Shown: positions 28,587-37,749 of the stretch, piece by piece
Layout of the letters: each line of letters opens with the position of its first letter
Position numbering within the stretch: position 1 is the stretch's first letter
NCBI RefSeq assembly: GCF_014698045.1
Contig: NZ_JACJSE010000013.1
Span: 62,001 to 126,000, forward strand
Length of the DNA stretch: 64,000 nucleotides
Source of the DNA: Aulosira sp. FACHB-615
GTDB lineage: Bacteria > Cyanobacteriota > Cyanobacteriia > Cyanobacteriales > Nostocaceae
Direction: 5' to 3'
Position numbers and translations under genes: made by a program
The notes under the pieces: generated by a model
Databases searched by the model: none
Seen by the model: the letters and a program-made list of their open reading frames with translations, nothing else
What the model was told of the DNA's origin: nothing

Positions 28587-28937
28587 CTAGTGGAAAAAGG
28601 CAAAAGTAAAAAGAAAGAATATAGGACTTACGCAAGAACCCTCTCAAATCCTCTTAAGTAGTTAAACATAATTAATTACACAAAGTCATTGCGAATGGAG
28701 CGAAGCGAAATGAAGCAATCGCAAGGGCTGGGATTGCTTCGCTTCGCTCGCAATGACTGTAATTAATTTTGCGTGGTTACTTAACTTCGTGTCCTTTGCG
28801 CTCTTTGCGGTACCCTGCGGGAAGCCGCTTGCGCGTCTACGTTTTTTCATGATTTTACGTAAGTCCTGGAATAGTGATACCAGAAGCTTTTTAGCAATTT
28901 CTTATGGTCTGGTTATTTACGCCAGCCTGTACTAGTG
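28587..28937. repeat. Composite dispersed repeat (CTAGTACA-type) with nested element
   Basis: The outer right part (GATACCAGAAGCTTTTTAGC, TTTACGCCAGCCTGTACTAG) matches the elements at 43797 and 48243; the outer left part begins CTAGTGGAAAAAGGC. Nested inside (28622-28868) is an element with perfect ends AGGACTTACG / CGTAAGTCCT, which itself contains the hairpin GAGCGAAGCGAAATGAAGCA with its inverted partner near 28732-28755. The intergenic region 28410-29170 holds nothing else gene-like. Confidence 0.65.
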
Positions 28938-29018
28938 GAAAAGGTATGAAGTATAAATAAGGTGTTTCAGTGGTGTTTGGCTGTTTTTTACTTCTGAATC
29001 AACTGCCTAAGATTTAGC

Positions 29019-29109
29019 TATAGCAATCCTAAATGAGTCATGAAAAACATAGATATGGAAACGAACCGCCAAGAACGCCAAGGACGCAAAGGTAAGAAAG
29101 AAGAAAAAG
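29019..29109. mobile_element. MITE, TATAGCAATCCTAAAT family, copy B (right end missing)
   Basis: Begins TATAGCAATCCTAAATGAG and matches copies A and C through GACGCAAAGGTAAGAAAG, then diverges. A short reading frame across it is not a gene. Confidence 0.7.
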
Positions 29110-29170
29110 GTTCTTGTACAAGAAAATTAGATATCCGCTCGGTGTTCATTCTGACTCCTGAATTCTTATT

Positions 29171-29803
29171 TCAGTGCAACGTGACAATTCCGCGTTTGAG
29201 GGCGGTAATTACGGCTTGGATGCGATCGCTTACGCCAAGTTTGCTGAGAATATGATTAACGTGATATTTGACAGTGCCTTCGGAAATTTGCAATACTGCT
29301 GCAATTTCTTGGTTGGTTTTCCCTGTGGACATCAACCGAATCACTTCGAGTTCTCGACTGCTGAGTTGCAATATTCCTACTCGTTCGGCTAATTTAGCGC
29401 CGACGGATGTGGGAATGTATTTTTGTCCGGTGTTGACGATGCGAATTGCTAAGAGTAATTCATCTGGTTCGGCATCTTTGAGTAAATAACCCTTCGCCCC
29501 AGCTTTCAAGCCACGATAAATATCTTCGTCGCCGTCGTAGGTAGTGAGGACAATAATGTTAGCATTAGCAAATTCCCGACAAATAGTGGTAATCGCTGCA
29601 ACGCCGTCCATTTCTGGCATTCGCAAATCCATTAAAGTAACATCAGGTTGCAGTTGGGGAAATATTTCTACTGCTTGATATCCATTACAAACTTGTCCGA
29701 CAACTGTCATATCTGATTCGCGGTCAATCATGGCGGCTAAACCTTGACGCACGACGGGATGATCGTCAACTATCAAGATGCGGATGGGGTGGTTGTCAGT
29801 CAT
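29171..29803 (-). CDS. NarL/LuxR-family response regulator
   Basis: 210 aa. Receiver domain: ILIVDDHPVVRQG, phosphoacceptor Asp in VTLMDLRMPEMDG, Thr in IIVLTTYDGD, Lys in GYLLKDA. A LuxR-type HTH follows (LSSRELEVIRLMSTGKTNQEIA, GTVKYHVNHILSKLGVSDR). It is a DNA-binding transcription factor. The cognate HisKA_3 kinase gene is immediately upstream on the same strand, with 3 bp between them. Confidence 0.95.
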   Translation of the reverse strand: MTDNHPIRILIVDDHPVVRQGLAAMIDRESDMTVVGQVCNGYQAVEIFPQLQPDVTLMDLRMPEMDGVAAITTICREFANANIIVLTTYDGDEDIYRGLKAGAKGYLLKDAEPDELLLAIRIVNTGQKYIPTSVGAKLAERVGILQLSSRELEVIRLMSTGKTNQEIAAVLQISEGTVKYHVNHILSKLGVSDRIQAVITALKRGIVTLH

Positions 29804-29806
29804 GCT

Positions 29807-32152
29807 TTAGTCTCGACGAATCAGGATGGTAATTTCTGTGCCTGGTTGTGGCAAACTTTTAATGGTTAACTGGGCTTTGATGCGATCGCTTCTTTCTTTG
29901 ATTCCCATCAAGCCAAAACCTTTAACAACAGCTAAACTCTCTGGTGCAAATCCCTTACCATTGTCTTTCACCCTTAAAATCAATTGCGTCGGTTCATACA
30001 CTAATTCAATCACAATTTCACTAGCAAACGCATGTTTAATAGCGTTTGTCAATGCTTCTTGGCCAATGCGTAACAAGTTATTTTCAACATCGACTGTTAA
30101 GGGATAAGCTTCCCCGATGATTTTGCAGATAATCTGAGTATCAATCACCGCCGACATCTGCGTTACGAGGTGATGAAAGGCTGTGGGTAAATTCTGCGTT
30201 TCTAAAATTTGGGGACGTAGGGCATTTACCGAACGCCTCGCTTCGGCTAAACCTTCCCGCGCTAGTTCTCTGGCTTGGGTGATATGTTCTTGGACTTCTG
30301 GTAAATCTTGGGGAATGATGCGGGAAGCTGCACCCAATTGAACGATCACACCAGTGAAGGCTTGCGCTAGGGTATCATGAATTTCTCTAGCCATGCGGTT
30401 GCGTTCTTCTAAAATTGCGGCTTGACGACTTTGTTCTGCGAGAGAAGTTAAATGGATGGCTAAGGTGGCTTGCTGTGCTAGGGCAATAATCAATTCAATA
30501 TTTGCAGGTAAACCCGTTCTGGGTTCTCGAAAACACAAACCAATGAATCCCAAGGGGCGATCGCCCAAAATTAAAGGTACACGTACAATAGAACGATGTC
30601 CTTGAGCGCGATGCCATTTAATTCTTGCGCCGAGCAATTTCTTGTTATCCTCGACATTAAAAAAAATTACCTCGCCCTTAAATAGCGCCTCTTGCCAATA
30701 AGAAAAAATATTTGCGGAAATTGGCAGACGAAATTGCACAAATTCGGGATCTGTGTGGATCGGAATCACTTTACCTTCTCTGACATAACGTTTCATCAAA
30801 CTAGTGTTAGTTGATGCGTCATACAAAAACAAAGCGGCGGCATAGGATTTGGCTTGGGCGGAGGCTTCTAGTAAAATATGTTCCCAGAATGTTTCTAAAT
30901 CTGGTTCATCTGCCAATCGATTCACACAACCACGCAGTGATTCATTGGCTCTAACTAATTCTGCGACTCGTTTTTCTACAGTACTGGCGCGTTCTTGAAT
31001 CAGATGTGCTACTAATTGTTTGCGATGCAGCGCGGCTCCAATTCCCTCCGCCGCAGTGGTGAGGACATCCATTTCTTGCTGACTCCAATGGCGCGGCGTA
31101 ACACAATCATCAAAAGCCACACAACCGATGTAGCGTCCTTCGATGAATAAGGGTACACCTCCAGAAGATTTAATGTTTAGTGATTGGAATTGCGCTTTGA
31201 GGGAATGGGGTAAGTCATCTATTAAATACCAGATGGAACGACCTGCATATAGTTCTTTCAGTAAAATTTCGGCATCATCATTATCAATAACTGCCATTGT
31301 CGGATGATGAATTTGGGGAGAAATACCTCCAGCTACCCATTCATAGGTGATGCAGTGTTGTAATTTTTGGGTGGTTGGGTTTTGGCGTTCAAGGATGACT
31401 TGCACGCGACTAATTTTGGCGACTGTACCAATGGCTTGTAAAGCTTGAGGAATTGCTACATCAATATCTTCTGCATCTAAGAGATTTTTGGTAACTTGGG
31501 CAACTACAGACAGTAAGCGATCGCGTTGTTGTAACTCTTGGTTAACTTTTGCTAATTCTTCTGTGCGTTTTTGTTCGGTTTGGCGAATACGTTGACGCTG
31601 AATGGCACTACCAATACAAGCGGCGGCGGTTTTTAACAATGTTAATTCGGCGGTGCTGGGGTGTTTGGCTTGACGACAGTGATCAAAACTCAAAACTCCC
31701 CAAAATAGTTCTTCGACAAAAATCGGCACAGCGAACAATGCTTTCACACCAATTGCCGCTTGTCCACTACGAAACGGTTCTGGCATTTCTTCGAGCCAAC
31801 AGCTAATACTTTCACCTGCTTGCAGGCGTTGATACCATTCCTCAATCCCGGTGTAGGTTCCTTGGGCTGTTGTGGGATGGGAGATTTGAGCAATGATATT
31901 CGGTGCATTCCATTCATACAGCGATCGCCAACCAGGTAGAGTAGATAATGGAATGGGAAAATGTTCAATCACACCCAAGCGATCGCAATCTAAACTTTCA
32001 CCCATCACTTGTAAAGCCGTCTTCACCGCTTCATCAAAGTTATCAATGGTGAGTAAAGCATTCACCGCTATAGTTGTGGCTTCTAAAATGCGATCGCCAA
32101 AGTGCGATCGCATTCCATTGCTATTTTCTCCCAAATAATTCGGCGCTAACAA
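29807..32152 (-). CDS. Multi-GAF NarL-type sensor histidine kinase
   Basis: 781 aa from a TTG at 32152 preceded by AAGGGA; an ATG at 32113 is the alternative (768 aa). Three GAF-like domains are readable (about 20-190, 215-395, 420-575), one with SFDHCRQAKHPSTAELTLLKTAA and another with GCVAFDDCVTPRHWSQQEMDVL. The HisKA_3 phosphoacceptor motif is ERNRMAREIHDTLAQAF, and the HATPase has GQEALTNAIKHAFA, DNGKGF and GFGLMGIKERS. No membrane segment, so a cytoplasmic sensor of an unknown ligand. Paired with the adjacent NarL regulator. Confidence 0.92.
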   Translation of the reverse strand: MLAPNYLGENSNGMRSHFGDRILEATTIAVNALLTIDNFDEAVKTALQVMGESLDCDRLGVIEHFPIPLSTLPGWRSLYEWNAPNIIAQISHPTTAQGTYTGIEEWYQRLQAGESISCWLEEMPEPFRSGQAAIGVKALFAVPIFVEELFWGVLSFDHCRQAKHPSTAELTLLKTAAACIGSAIQRQRIRQTEQKRTEELAKVNQELQQRDRLLSVVAQVTKNLLDAEDIDVAIPQALQAIGTVAKISRVQVILERQNPTTQKLQHCITYEWVAGGISPQIHHPTMAVIDNDDAEILLKELYAGRSIWYLIDDLPHSLKAQFQSLNIKSSGGVPLFIEGRYIGCVAFDDCVTPRHWSQQEMDVLTTAAEGIGAALHRKQLVAHLIQERASTVEKRVAELVRANESLRGCVNRLADEPDLETFWEHILLEASAQAKSYAAALFLYDASTNTSLMKRYVREGKVIPIHTDPEFVQFRLPISANIFSYWQEALFKGEVIFFNVEDNKKLLGARIKWHRAQGHRSIVRVPLILGDRPLGFIGLCFREPRTGLPANIELIIALAQQATLAIHLTSLAEQSRQAAILEERNRMAREIHDTLAQAFTGVIVQLGAASRIIPQDLPEVQEHITQARELAREGLAEARRSVNALRPQILETQNLPTAFHHLVTQMSAVIDTQIICKIIGEAYPLTVDVENNLLRIGQEALTNAIKHAFASEIVIELVYEPTQLILRVKDNGKGFAPESLAVVKGFGLMGIKERSDRIKAQLTIKSLPQPGTEITILIRRD

Positions 32153-32333
32153 TTGTCCCTTATCCCCCTTGTCTACCTTGTCTCCCCTCTCTCCCTTGTC
32201 TATTCATCCATCAAACCAAATTCCGATAGAATTCTCGACTTAAGATTTTCATAGCCTTTCGTTAACGTACCGTCAATAAATTTGATCAGCAATCATCCTA
32301 TGCAAATGACGGTCGCAGACTAACGGAGGACAA

Positions 32334-34550
32334 GTGAGCAAGTATTTAAAATTCTATGGCATAAATCAAACATGGCAGTGGCTAAGGCAGACTTTTAGAC
32401 ATAAGTTATTTTTCCGCTTATCTGCAATAGTGCTGGTGACTGTTTTCCTGAGTTTAGGTGTGCATTCTATCGCGGCTCAACCAGTAGCTAATACACCCAG
32501 TCCCAAAGTCATTTTAATTTCTCTCGATGGTGCCACACCCGATTTTGTCGAGCAGTACTTAAGGGATGGTGTATTAAACCGCAGCCAAGGATTAGGATTA
32601 CTCAGAAGACAAGGTGTGTATGCTGAAAGAAATATTACTTGCAGTGCCTCTTTAACTGCGGCTTGTCATGTAGCTATTGGTACAGGTTCCACTGCTGCCC
32701 GCAATGATATTAACTCTAATACATTTCACTTAGTTGCCAGTCCCTTTACCTCTAACATTAGTGGTTTTGGCGCACCAATTGGTGGTTATTCTACAATCGG
32801 CCCTAGCGCCAGTGTACAACCAACGGCAGAACCAATTTGGGTCGGGCTTCAGCGCAATGGTAAGCAAGTGGTGGCGGCTACCTTTCCCGGTGCAGATGGA
32901 GTTGATGTCAGAGTTCCTGGTTTAACTAATAGCCCAATTATTCAACCAGCCAGCAACAGAACTGTATCTTACACCGTTCCCTTTGGGGCGTTTGCGGGGG
33001 TAGGTGCAAGAGGTTTTAGTTTAACTGCTGCTGAATTTAGTTCTGCAACTAGTTTGATAGTGACGCAATTAAATAACGCAGGCAGAATTTCTTACAGCCC
33101 GATTTTACAAGCAAGTTTAAATGATCAGTTTACTGTTGGTGGTGTCAATTATAATATTCAAGTTGCCGCACTAGATACAACAAACGATCGCCGCACCAAT
33201 TACGACACATTAGTATTTTTTGATGCTCAACTTGGTATTCCCACAGGGACTTTTAGTTTACCTGCAACTGGCCCGGCTTATGTGAAGGCGAGCGATCGTA
33301 AATCTAGTTTATTTTATTTAGAAGGCAGTTCTAATCAAGCAGGTACAGCATTTTACGTCAGCAATCTCGCACCCGACTTGAGTACCGTTCGCATTGCACG
33401 TTATTCTGCAAATGCAATTCCCCGTAACCCCGCAGTGCAAACCAGTGTCGATGATGTTCTTAGTAACGTTGGTTTTTGGTCGCCCCAAGCTGATTTCCGC
33501 ATTCCAGAACGCCTCAGCCCAGGATTTACCACTTTCCCCGACAGCGAACTAGAAGATATTTACGAAGACCAAGTACAATTATTTGTTGATTATCAAACCC
33601 GACTAGCATTGAGAGCCATTAACCAAAATCCCAATGCAGATTTAGTCATGGTTTATATTGAACAACCAGATGGCTCAGAACACCAATTTTTATTAACTGA
33701 TTCTCGTCAACCTAGTGATCCGACCAATCCATTATCCATTGGCGCTAGACAAGATAAAGCCAAAGTAGCGCGATATAGAACTTACGTACAAGCTGGTTAT
33801 CAAGCCGCTAATAATGCCGTTCAGCGCATCATCAACGCAGTGGGGACAAATCGCCAAGGTACACCCAACAGTAACATTTTAGTTGTTTCCGATCATGGCT
33901 TTGCTCCCTTTCACACAGCTGTTAACTTAAATAACTACCTGAGAAATCGCGGCTTTGACTTAACTAAAGTCCGCGCCGTCACATCAGGGCCAGCCGCCAA
34001 CATTTATATTAATCTCCAAGGACGTGAACCTAACGGTGTTGTCAGTCGTGCGGAATACATTACATTACAACAGCAACTGATCACAGCATTGCGGGAATTA
34101 GTAGATAACAATCCTAATTACTTGCGGGGAAGACAACAAGCAGTTTTTGACTTAATTTACCCCCGCCCATTACCCAGCGATGTCAACGATCCAAAATTTG
34201 GTTTAGGTACAAGCGAATTTGTCGGTCAAGATACTGGTGATGTGTTTGCAATTATGCGATCGGGATACAATTTTGACGGTATACAAAATCCCATCATCAC
34301 CCGTTTAGGAGACACAGATAATTCTGTATTTTCCGTACCAAATTTCTACGGGGCGCATGGTTATGATCCCACAATTCCCAGTCTCAGCGCCATCTTTTAT
34401 GCTGCTGGCCCTGACATTCAGCGTCGTGGTAACATTGGCAGAATTCGCAATATCGATATTGCCCCAACCATCAACAGTTTACTAAACGTTCCCTCTGCTC
34501 CCACAGTTCAAGGACGAGCTTTAAATATTCAGGGAAGAGGTGAGAGGTAA
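32334..34550 (+). CDS. Secreted alkaline-phosphatase-superfamily protein (phosphodiesterase/pyrophosphatase type)
   Basis: 738 aa. Starts at GTG 32334 with a strong CGGAGGA ribosome site 3-9 bases before. A signal or anchor segment (FRLSAIVLVTVFLSLGVHSIAAQ) precedes VILISLDGATPDFVEQYL, the metal-Asp strand of the type I phosphodiesterase family; the nucleophile is probably Ser or Thr in NITCSASLTAACHVAIGTG. Later metal motifs are VVSDHGFAPFH (DHG) and YGAHGYDP (H). A region of about 200 residues between them has no clear homology. Probably periplasmic; substrate unknown, with phosphate scavenging the simplest guess. Confidence 0.82.
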   Translation: MSKYLKFYGINQTWQWLRQTFRHKLFFRLSAIVLVTVFLSLGVHSIAAQPVANTPSPKVILISLDGATPDFVEQYLRDGVLNRSQGLGLLRRQGVYAERNITCSASLTAACHVAIGTGSTAARNDINSNTFHLVASPFTSNISGFGAPIGGYSTIGPSASVQPTAEPIWVGLQRNGKQVVAATFPGADGVDVRVPGLTNSPIIQPASNRTVSYTVPFGAFAGVGARGFSLTAAEFSSATSLIVTQLNNAGRISYSPILQASLNDQFTVGGVNYNIQVAALDTTNDRRTNYDTLVFFDAQLGIPTGTFSLPATGPAYVKASDRKSSLFYLEGSSNQAGTAFYVSNLAPDLSTVRIARYSANAIPRNPAVQTSVDDVLSNVGFWSPQADFRIPERLSPGFTTFPDSELEDIYEDQVQLFVDYQTRLALRAINQNPNADLVMVYIEQPDGSEHQFLLTDSRQPSDPTNPLSIGARQDKAKVARYRTYVQAGYQAANNAVQRIINAVGTNRQGTPNSNILVVSDHGFAPFHTAVNLNNYLRNRGFDLTKVRAVTSGPAANIYINLQGREPNGVVSRAEYITLQQQLITALRELVDNNPNYLRGRQQAVFDLIYPRPLPSDVNDPKFGLGTSEFVGQDTGDVFAIMRSGYNFDGIQNPIITRLGDTDNSVFSVPNFYGAHGYDPTIPSLSAIFYAAGPDIQRRGNIGRIRNIDIAPTINSLLNVPSAPTVQGRALNIQGRGER

Positions 34551-34775
34551 CAGGTTATAACAAAGTCAGTTGGGTGGAGCGATCGCTTTACCCAACATAC
34601 AACACTTTAGTTGCAATCAAGTAGCTAAAAAAACTTTTTTTACCTTATACTCCTACTATATATACAGATTTAGTTAGTAATCTCTTCTTTCTCTTTGCGC
34701 CCTTTGCGCTCTTTGCGGTTCGTTAAAAAAATTGACTTGAACCAATAGTTTAAGACTTAAATAAACCTTATTGCT

Positions 34776-34909
34776 ACGCCGTGTGCGACTTTCTCTCAAA
34801 CCTAACCCCCAACCCCTTCCCTACCAGGGAAGGGGAGCAAGATTCAAAGCCTCTCTCCGTTTCGGGGAGAGGTTTGGAGAGGGGTTTCAAGAATAAGTCG
34901 CACATCGCG
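34776..34909. mobile_element. MITE-like element with 8-bp target duplication, copy 2
   Basis: Inverted ends ACGCCGTGTGCGACTT and AAGTCGCACATCGCG, flanked by the perfect direct repeat TTATTGCT (34768-34775 and 34910-34917). Reverse-orientation relative of 24680-24835, sharing the CCCCTCTCC / GGGGAGAGG core. Confidence 0.85.
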
Positions 34910-34972
34910 TTATTGCTTTAATATTCTGTTCTCTCAAAGACTTCTCATAATGAATTAATAAGTAAGCCCGGT

Positions 34973-35098
34973 GCATTAACAATATGAAGCAACACATTAA
35001 CAATGTGACTGGATACATTAATAATGTGACTGAGTACATTCACAATGTGACTTGGTACATTCACAATGTGAGGCGACGTATTCACAACGTGAGGCAAC
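34973..35098 (+). repeat. Six tandem 21-bp repeats (consensus ACATTCACAATGTGACTNGGT)
   Basis: Units start at 34973, 34994, 35015, 35036, 35057 and 35078, each exactly 21 bp, with drift concentrated in the last six bases. The unit core CATTCACAATGTGA is itself partly palindromic. Because 21 is a multiple of three, one frame stays open across all units (see the micro-ORF at 34984). Confidence 0.9.
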
Positions 35099-35118
35099 AT
35101 TATAACATTGCTGATTAA
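34984..35118 (+). CDS. Putative 44-aa heptad-repeat micro-protein
   Basis: ATG 34984 to TAA 35118 encodes MKQ followed by heptads HINNVTG, YINNVTE, YIHNVTW, YIHNVRR, RIHNVRQ and HYNIAD. The (Y/H)I.NV.. spacing would place Ile and Val on one face of a helix or strand. No convincing ribosome site precedes the ATG, so expression is uncertain; the open frame may simply follow from a 21-bp unit. Not recognised as any known family. Confidence 0.35.
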   Translation: MKQHINNVTGYINNVTEYIHNVTWYIHNVRRRIHNVRQHYNIAD

Positions 35119-35143
35119 ACAACTAGTAAAGCGTTGTATTTCC

Positions 35144-36391
35144 TTACTCTCCTTGCTGCTTAATAGCTTTCCGCGCTAACTTAACATAGGTTTTCACCGT
35201 TTCCGGGAGCATTTGTAAATCATCTGCGATCGCCTGTAATGATTCTCCCATTTCTCGACGCGCTAAGATAGTTGCCCATGTAGAAGCAATTTTATCAGTG
35301 CGATCGCCCCCCTTACGTTTGCGTTGGGCTGTAAATAATTCCGTCAGTTCTTCAATTCTTTCTGCCAACATATTGGTTAACAACTGCGCCGTTGTTGTTG
35401 AGTTTTGTTCTACCCACTCCAAGCGAGTTTGTCCCAAACCAAAAGTTGTTTTATGTCCCGTACCGCAGTAGGGCGCAAGTCTCACCAAAGCATAAAATAA
35501 CTGCGTAAATTCAGTATTTGCCAAACCCACCTTACTCAAACCCAAAGAAATCGCCCCCGTAAACCCTGTAACAGAACCTTGTTTTCCGGCTGCAACTTTC
35601 ATCGATTCCAAACGGTGTTGATGAATAATCACATTTTCATCAACCCATTTCAAAAAAGCCTCTGCTTCTACAGACATCCCAGAAAAATCATTCCATCGCC
35701 GCAAGTAACTGTGAAACAAATTTTCAGGGACTGGTAGCGGGAAATGATGACCTTTGCGGCGAAAACTAGTGGGTGAAACAAAACTCAGATTAACAAAGAC
35801 TTTAGCAATTGTGCATAAGTCGTGGGAGGATGGGCAATATTCACCTGTTTAATTGCTAAAGGTGTACCACTCAACTCGATAGTTTTGGGTAAATGAGTCA
35901 ACCACTGCTGAAGAAATAATGCTACTTTTGGCGATAGTGCATTGACTTGCCAATGGTAAATTTGGTTAGCGACTAACTTCAGTTGCTTCCCACTCGGTAA
36001 CAATTGACCTTCTAGCGCCGAAATATTGAAAGGTTTTTCCGACTCGCCATCATGGAGATAAGCTGATAACTCAGGATCAACTTGTCGCACCTGATCAAGA
36101 AACCAAGCATGAAGCCCAATCGTATACTGTGAGTAAAGCGAAGCAGAAACCGTTGCTTCCAAATCAAACACCAAACCCACTAATTCAGTCTCATCCGCCC
36201 ATGTAATACCAATTCACGAAATTACTGATACAAATCACTTCCTCTACACCTTTGTTTCCGGTCGCCGAGCGGAGTCGAGGCGCTGCTTGCCTATCTGTAT
36301 CATGTTTAGAGTGAAATGGTATAAGAACTGAAGACGTAGACGCAGACTTAGCTTTTGGCTGACGCTTCGTGGTTGTAGCTGCTCGTGGCAT
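35144..36391 (-). pseudogene. cas6: cas6 (CRISPR RNA endoribonuclease), disrupted
   Basis: Three pieces of one cyanobacterial Cas6. Piece 1: ATG 36391, MPRAATTTKRQPKAKSASTS then SVL, cut by a small element (36207-36321). Piece 2: to stop near 35785, with ELVGLVFDLEA, YTIGLHAWFLDQVRQVDPEL and HPPTTYAQLL, the usual N-terminal half. Piece 3: a different frame from about 35800 to 35144, with LSFVSPTSFRRKGHHFPLP, YLRRW, GSVTGFTGAISL and the Gly-rich GTGHKTTFGLGQTR, then the HTH-like tail QAIADDLQMLPETVKTY found in cyanobacterial Cas6. Removing the element with one TAA copy joins SVL to TWADETELVGL in frame; a further frameshift near 35785-35800 separates pieces 2 and 3. A functional product is unlikely. 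Confidence 0.88.
36207..36321. mobile_element. MITE inserted in cas6 (TACCAWTTCAC ends, TAA target duplication)
   Basis: Left end TACCAATTCACGAAATTACT, right end GTTTAGAGTGAAATGGTA, an imperfect inverted repeat, flanked by TAA at 36204-36206 and 36322-36324. 115 bp, with the internal hairpin TCGCCGAGCGGAGTCGAGG. A related partial copy starts at 41015. Confidence 0.82.
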
Positions 36392-36594
36392 TGCTATAAG
36401 ATACTTAACTGATGTTCAATATTCTAAGCAATTCCATCCCCAAAAGGGGAAAATTCTTCATCAATCATCATTGATAGAATAAATAAACATAAATTGTGAT
36501 GTGGCTCAGTCATCAGTTATGAATTTTCAACATATACTTGATTTTTCACTGATTCCTGATTGCTATTTATAGTTAACTGAGACTGCGAGGAATT

Positions 36595-37236
36595 ATGCTA
36601 TTAACTGAACGTCGTGCTGACCGAGTAGTTCTCCATAATATTGGTTGGCAAAAATTTGAGAGTTTACTAGTAGACTTAGGTGAGAACCGAGCCGCTAAAA
36701 TAGCTTACGATGATGGCACATTAGAGATTATGACACCATTACCAGAACACGAATATTACAAAGAAATAATTGGTGACATCATCAAAGATACGGCAGAAAT
36801 TTTAGAGATAGATTACGAGTGTTATGGTTCAGCCACCTGGAAACAAGAATTAAAAAAAGCTGGAATAGAATCTGATAATTGCTTTTATTTTCAAAATGAA
36901 GCATTAATTAGAGGTAAGCTCAAGTTTGATTTAAATCAAGACCCTCCTCCCGATTTAGCTTTAGAAATTGATGTTACCAGTAAATCGTTAGATAGATTTT
37001 CAATTTATGCAAGGTTAGGTGTGCCGGAAATTTGGTGTTATGACACTGGAGAAATCAAAATTTACCAATTGCAAGGGGAAGAATATATTCAAACAAAAAC
37101 AAGTTTAGTATTTCCCCATTTAAATATTTTAGAAATTCCCTCACTAATTGAAAAATACCGTATGGCAGGAAAAAGGGTATTTCGACAAGCAATCAGGGAA
37201 TGGGTAAGGGGACAGATCAGGGAACAAGAGAAATAA
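36595..37236 (+). CDS. Uma2-family (DUF820) putative endonuclease
   Basis: 213 aa. The PD-(D/E)XK-like core is visible: YDDGTLEIMTPLPEHEYYKEII, then PPPDLALEIDVTSKSLDRFSIYARLGVPEIWCYD. This is the Uma2 family, expanded to dozens of paralogues in filamentous cyanobacteria. Nuclease activity is predicted from the fold only; the biological role is unknown. GAGGA upstream of ATG 36595 gives a fair ribosome site. It stands alone between the ruined cas6 and a toxin-antitoxin pair. Confidence 0.88.
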   Translation: MLLTERRADRVVLHNIGWQKFESLLVDLGENRAAKIAYDDGTLEIMTPLPEHEYYKEIIGDIIKDTAEILEIDYECYGSATWKQELKKAGIESDNCFYFQNEALIRGKLKFDLNQDPPPDLALEIDVTSKSLDRFSIYARLGVPEIWCYDTGEIKIYQLQGEEYIQTKTSLVFPHLNILEIPSLIEKYRMAGKRVFRQAIREWVRGQIREQEK

Positions 37237-37326
37237 AATGGGGCTGTGGGGGTGGGTGCGATCGCTCTTGAGGTTGAAAATTTGCGGGTGTGGGGAGTGC
37301 GATCGCTTAATTTGTTAGTAACTACC

Positions 37327-37749
37327 TTAATTAATGAACCAATTTTCTATGTCTATACCATTAAAATCCTGAAAATCTGCCACATTATTAGTTACTAAAA
37401 TTAAGCTATTTGTGACTGCAATACTCGCTATTTGACCATCAATAAAACCAGGAGTTTTACCAACTTTTGATAATCTAGCTCTTTCTTGAGCGTGATGTTG
37501 TGCAGATTTCATATCATAATTAAATAAAGGTATTTGTGCTAGAACTACACTATTTATATAATCTTCTATATCTTGACGTTTTTTAGAAATAGGCAGACGT
37601 AAACAGCCGTATAGCATCTCATGAATAACTAGGGTAGCAGTGGATAGTTCTTGACTATACAGCCTTAGCTTGGCCATAACTGCTTCATTCGGATGAGGTC
37701 TTTTAGCCTCTGATAAGATGTTAGTATCTAGTAAATACTTTAAACTCAT
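37327..37749 (-). CDS. VapC-like PIN-domain toxin
   Basis: 140 aa. PIN-domain acidic residues: Asp in KYLLDTNILSEAKRP, Glu in STATLVIHEMLYG, Asp in GFIDGQIASIA and Asp in LVTNNVADFQDF. VapC toxins are metal-dependent RNases that cut tRNA or rRNA. The start codon overlaps the stop of the upstream antitoxin-like gene by 4 bp (ATGA), a typical translationally coupled toxin-antitoxin arrangement. Confidence 0.9.
   Translation of the reverse strand: MSLKYLLDTNILSEAKRPHPNEAVMAKLRLYSQELSTATLVIHEMLYGCLRLPISKKRQDIEDYINSVVLAQIPLFNYDMKSAQHHAQERARLSKVGKTPGFIDGQIASIAVTNSLILVTNNVADFQDFNGIDIENWFIN

Noticed and set aside
29040..29255. A 71-aa plus-strand frame
   Set aside because: The N-terminal half is MITE sequence and the remainder is antisense to the NarL regulator.
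36191..36391. A 66-aa minus-strand reading frame
   Set aside because: Its first 23 residues are the cas6 N-terminus and the rest is the inserted MITE read in frame; it is part of the cas6 pseudogene, not a gene.
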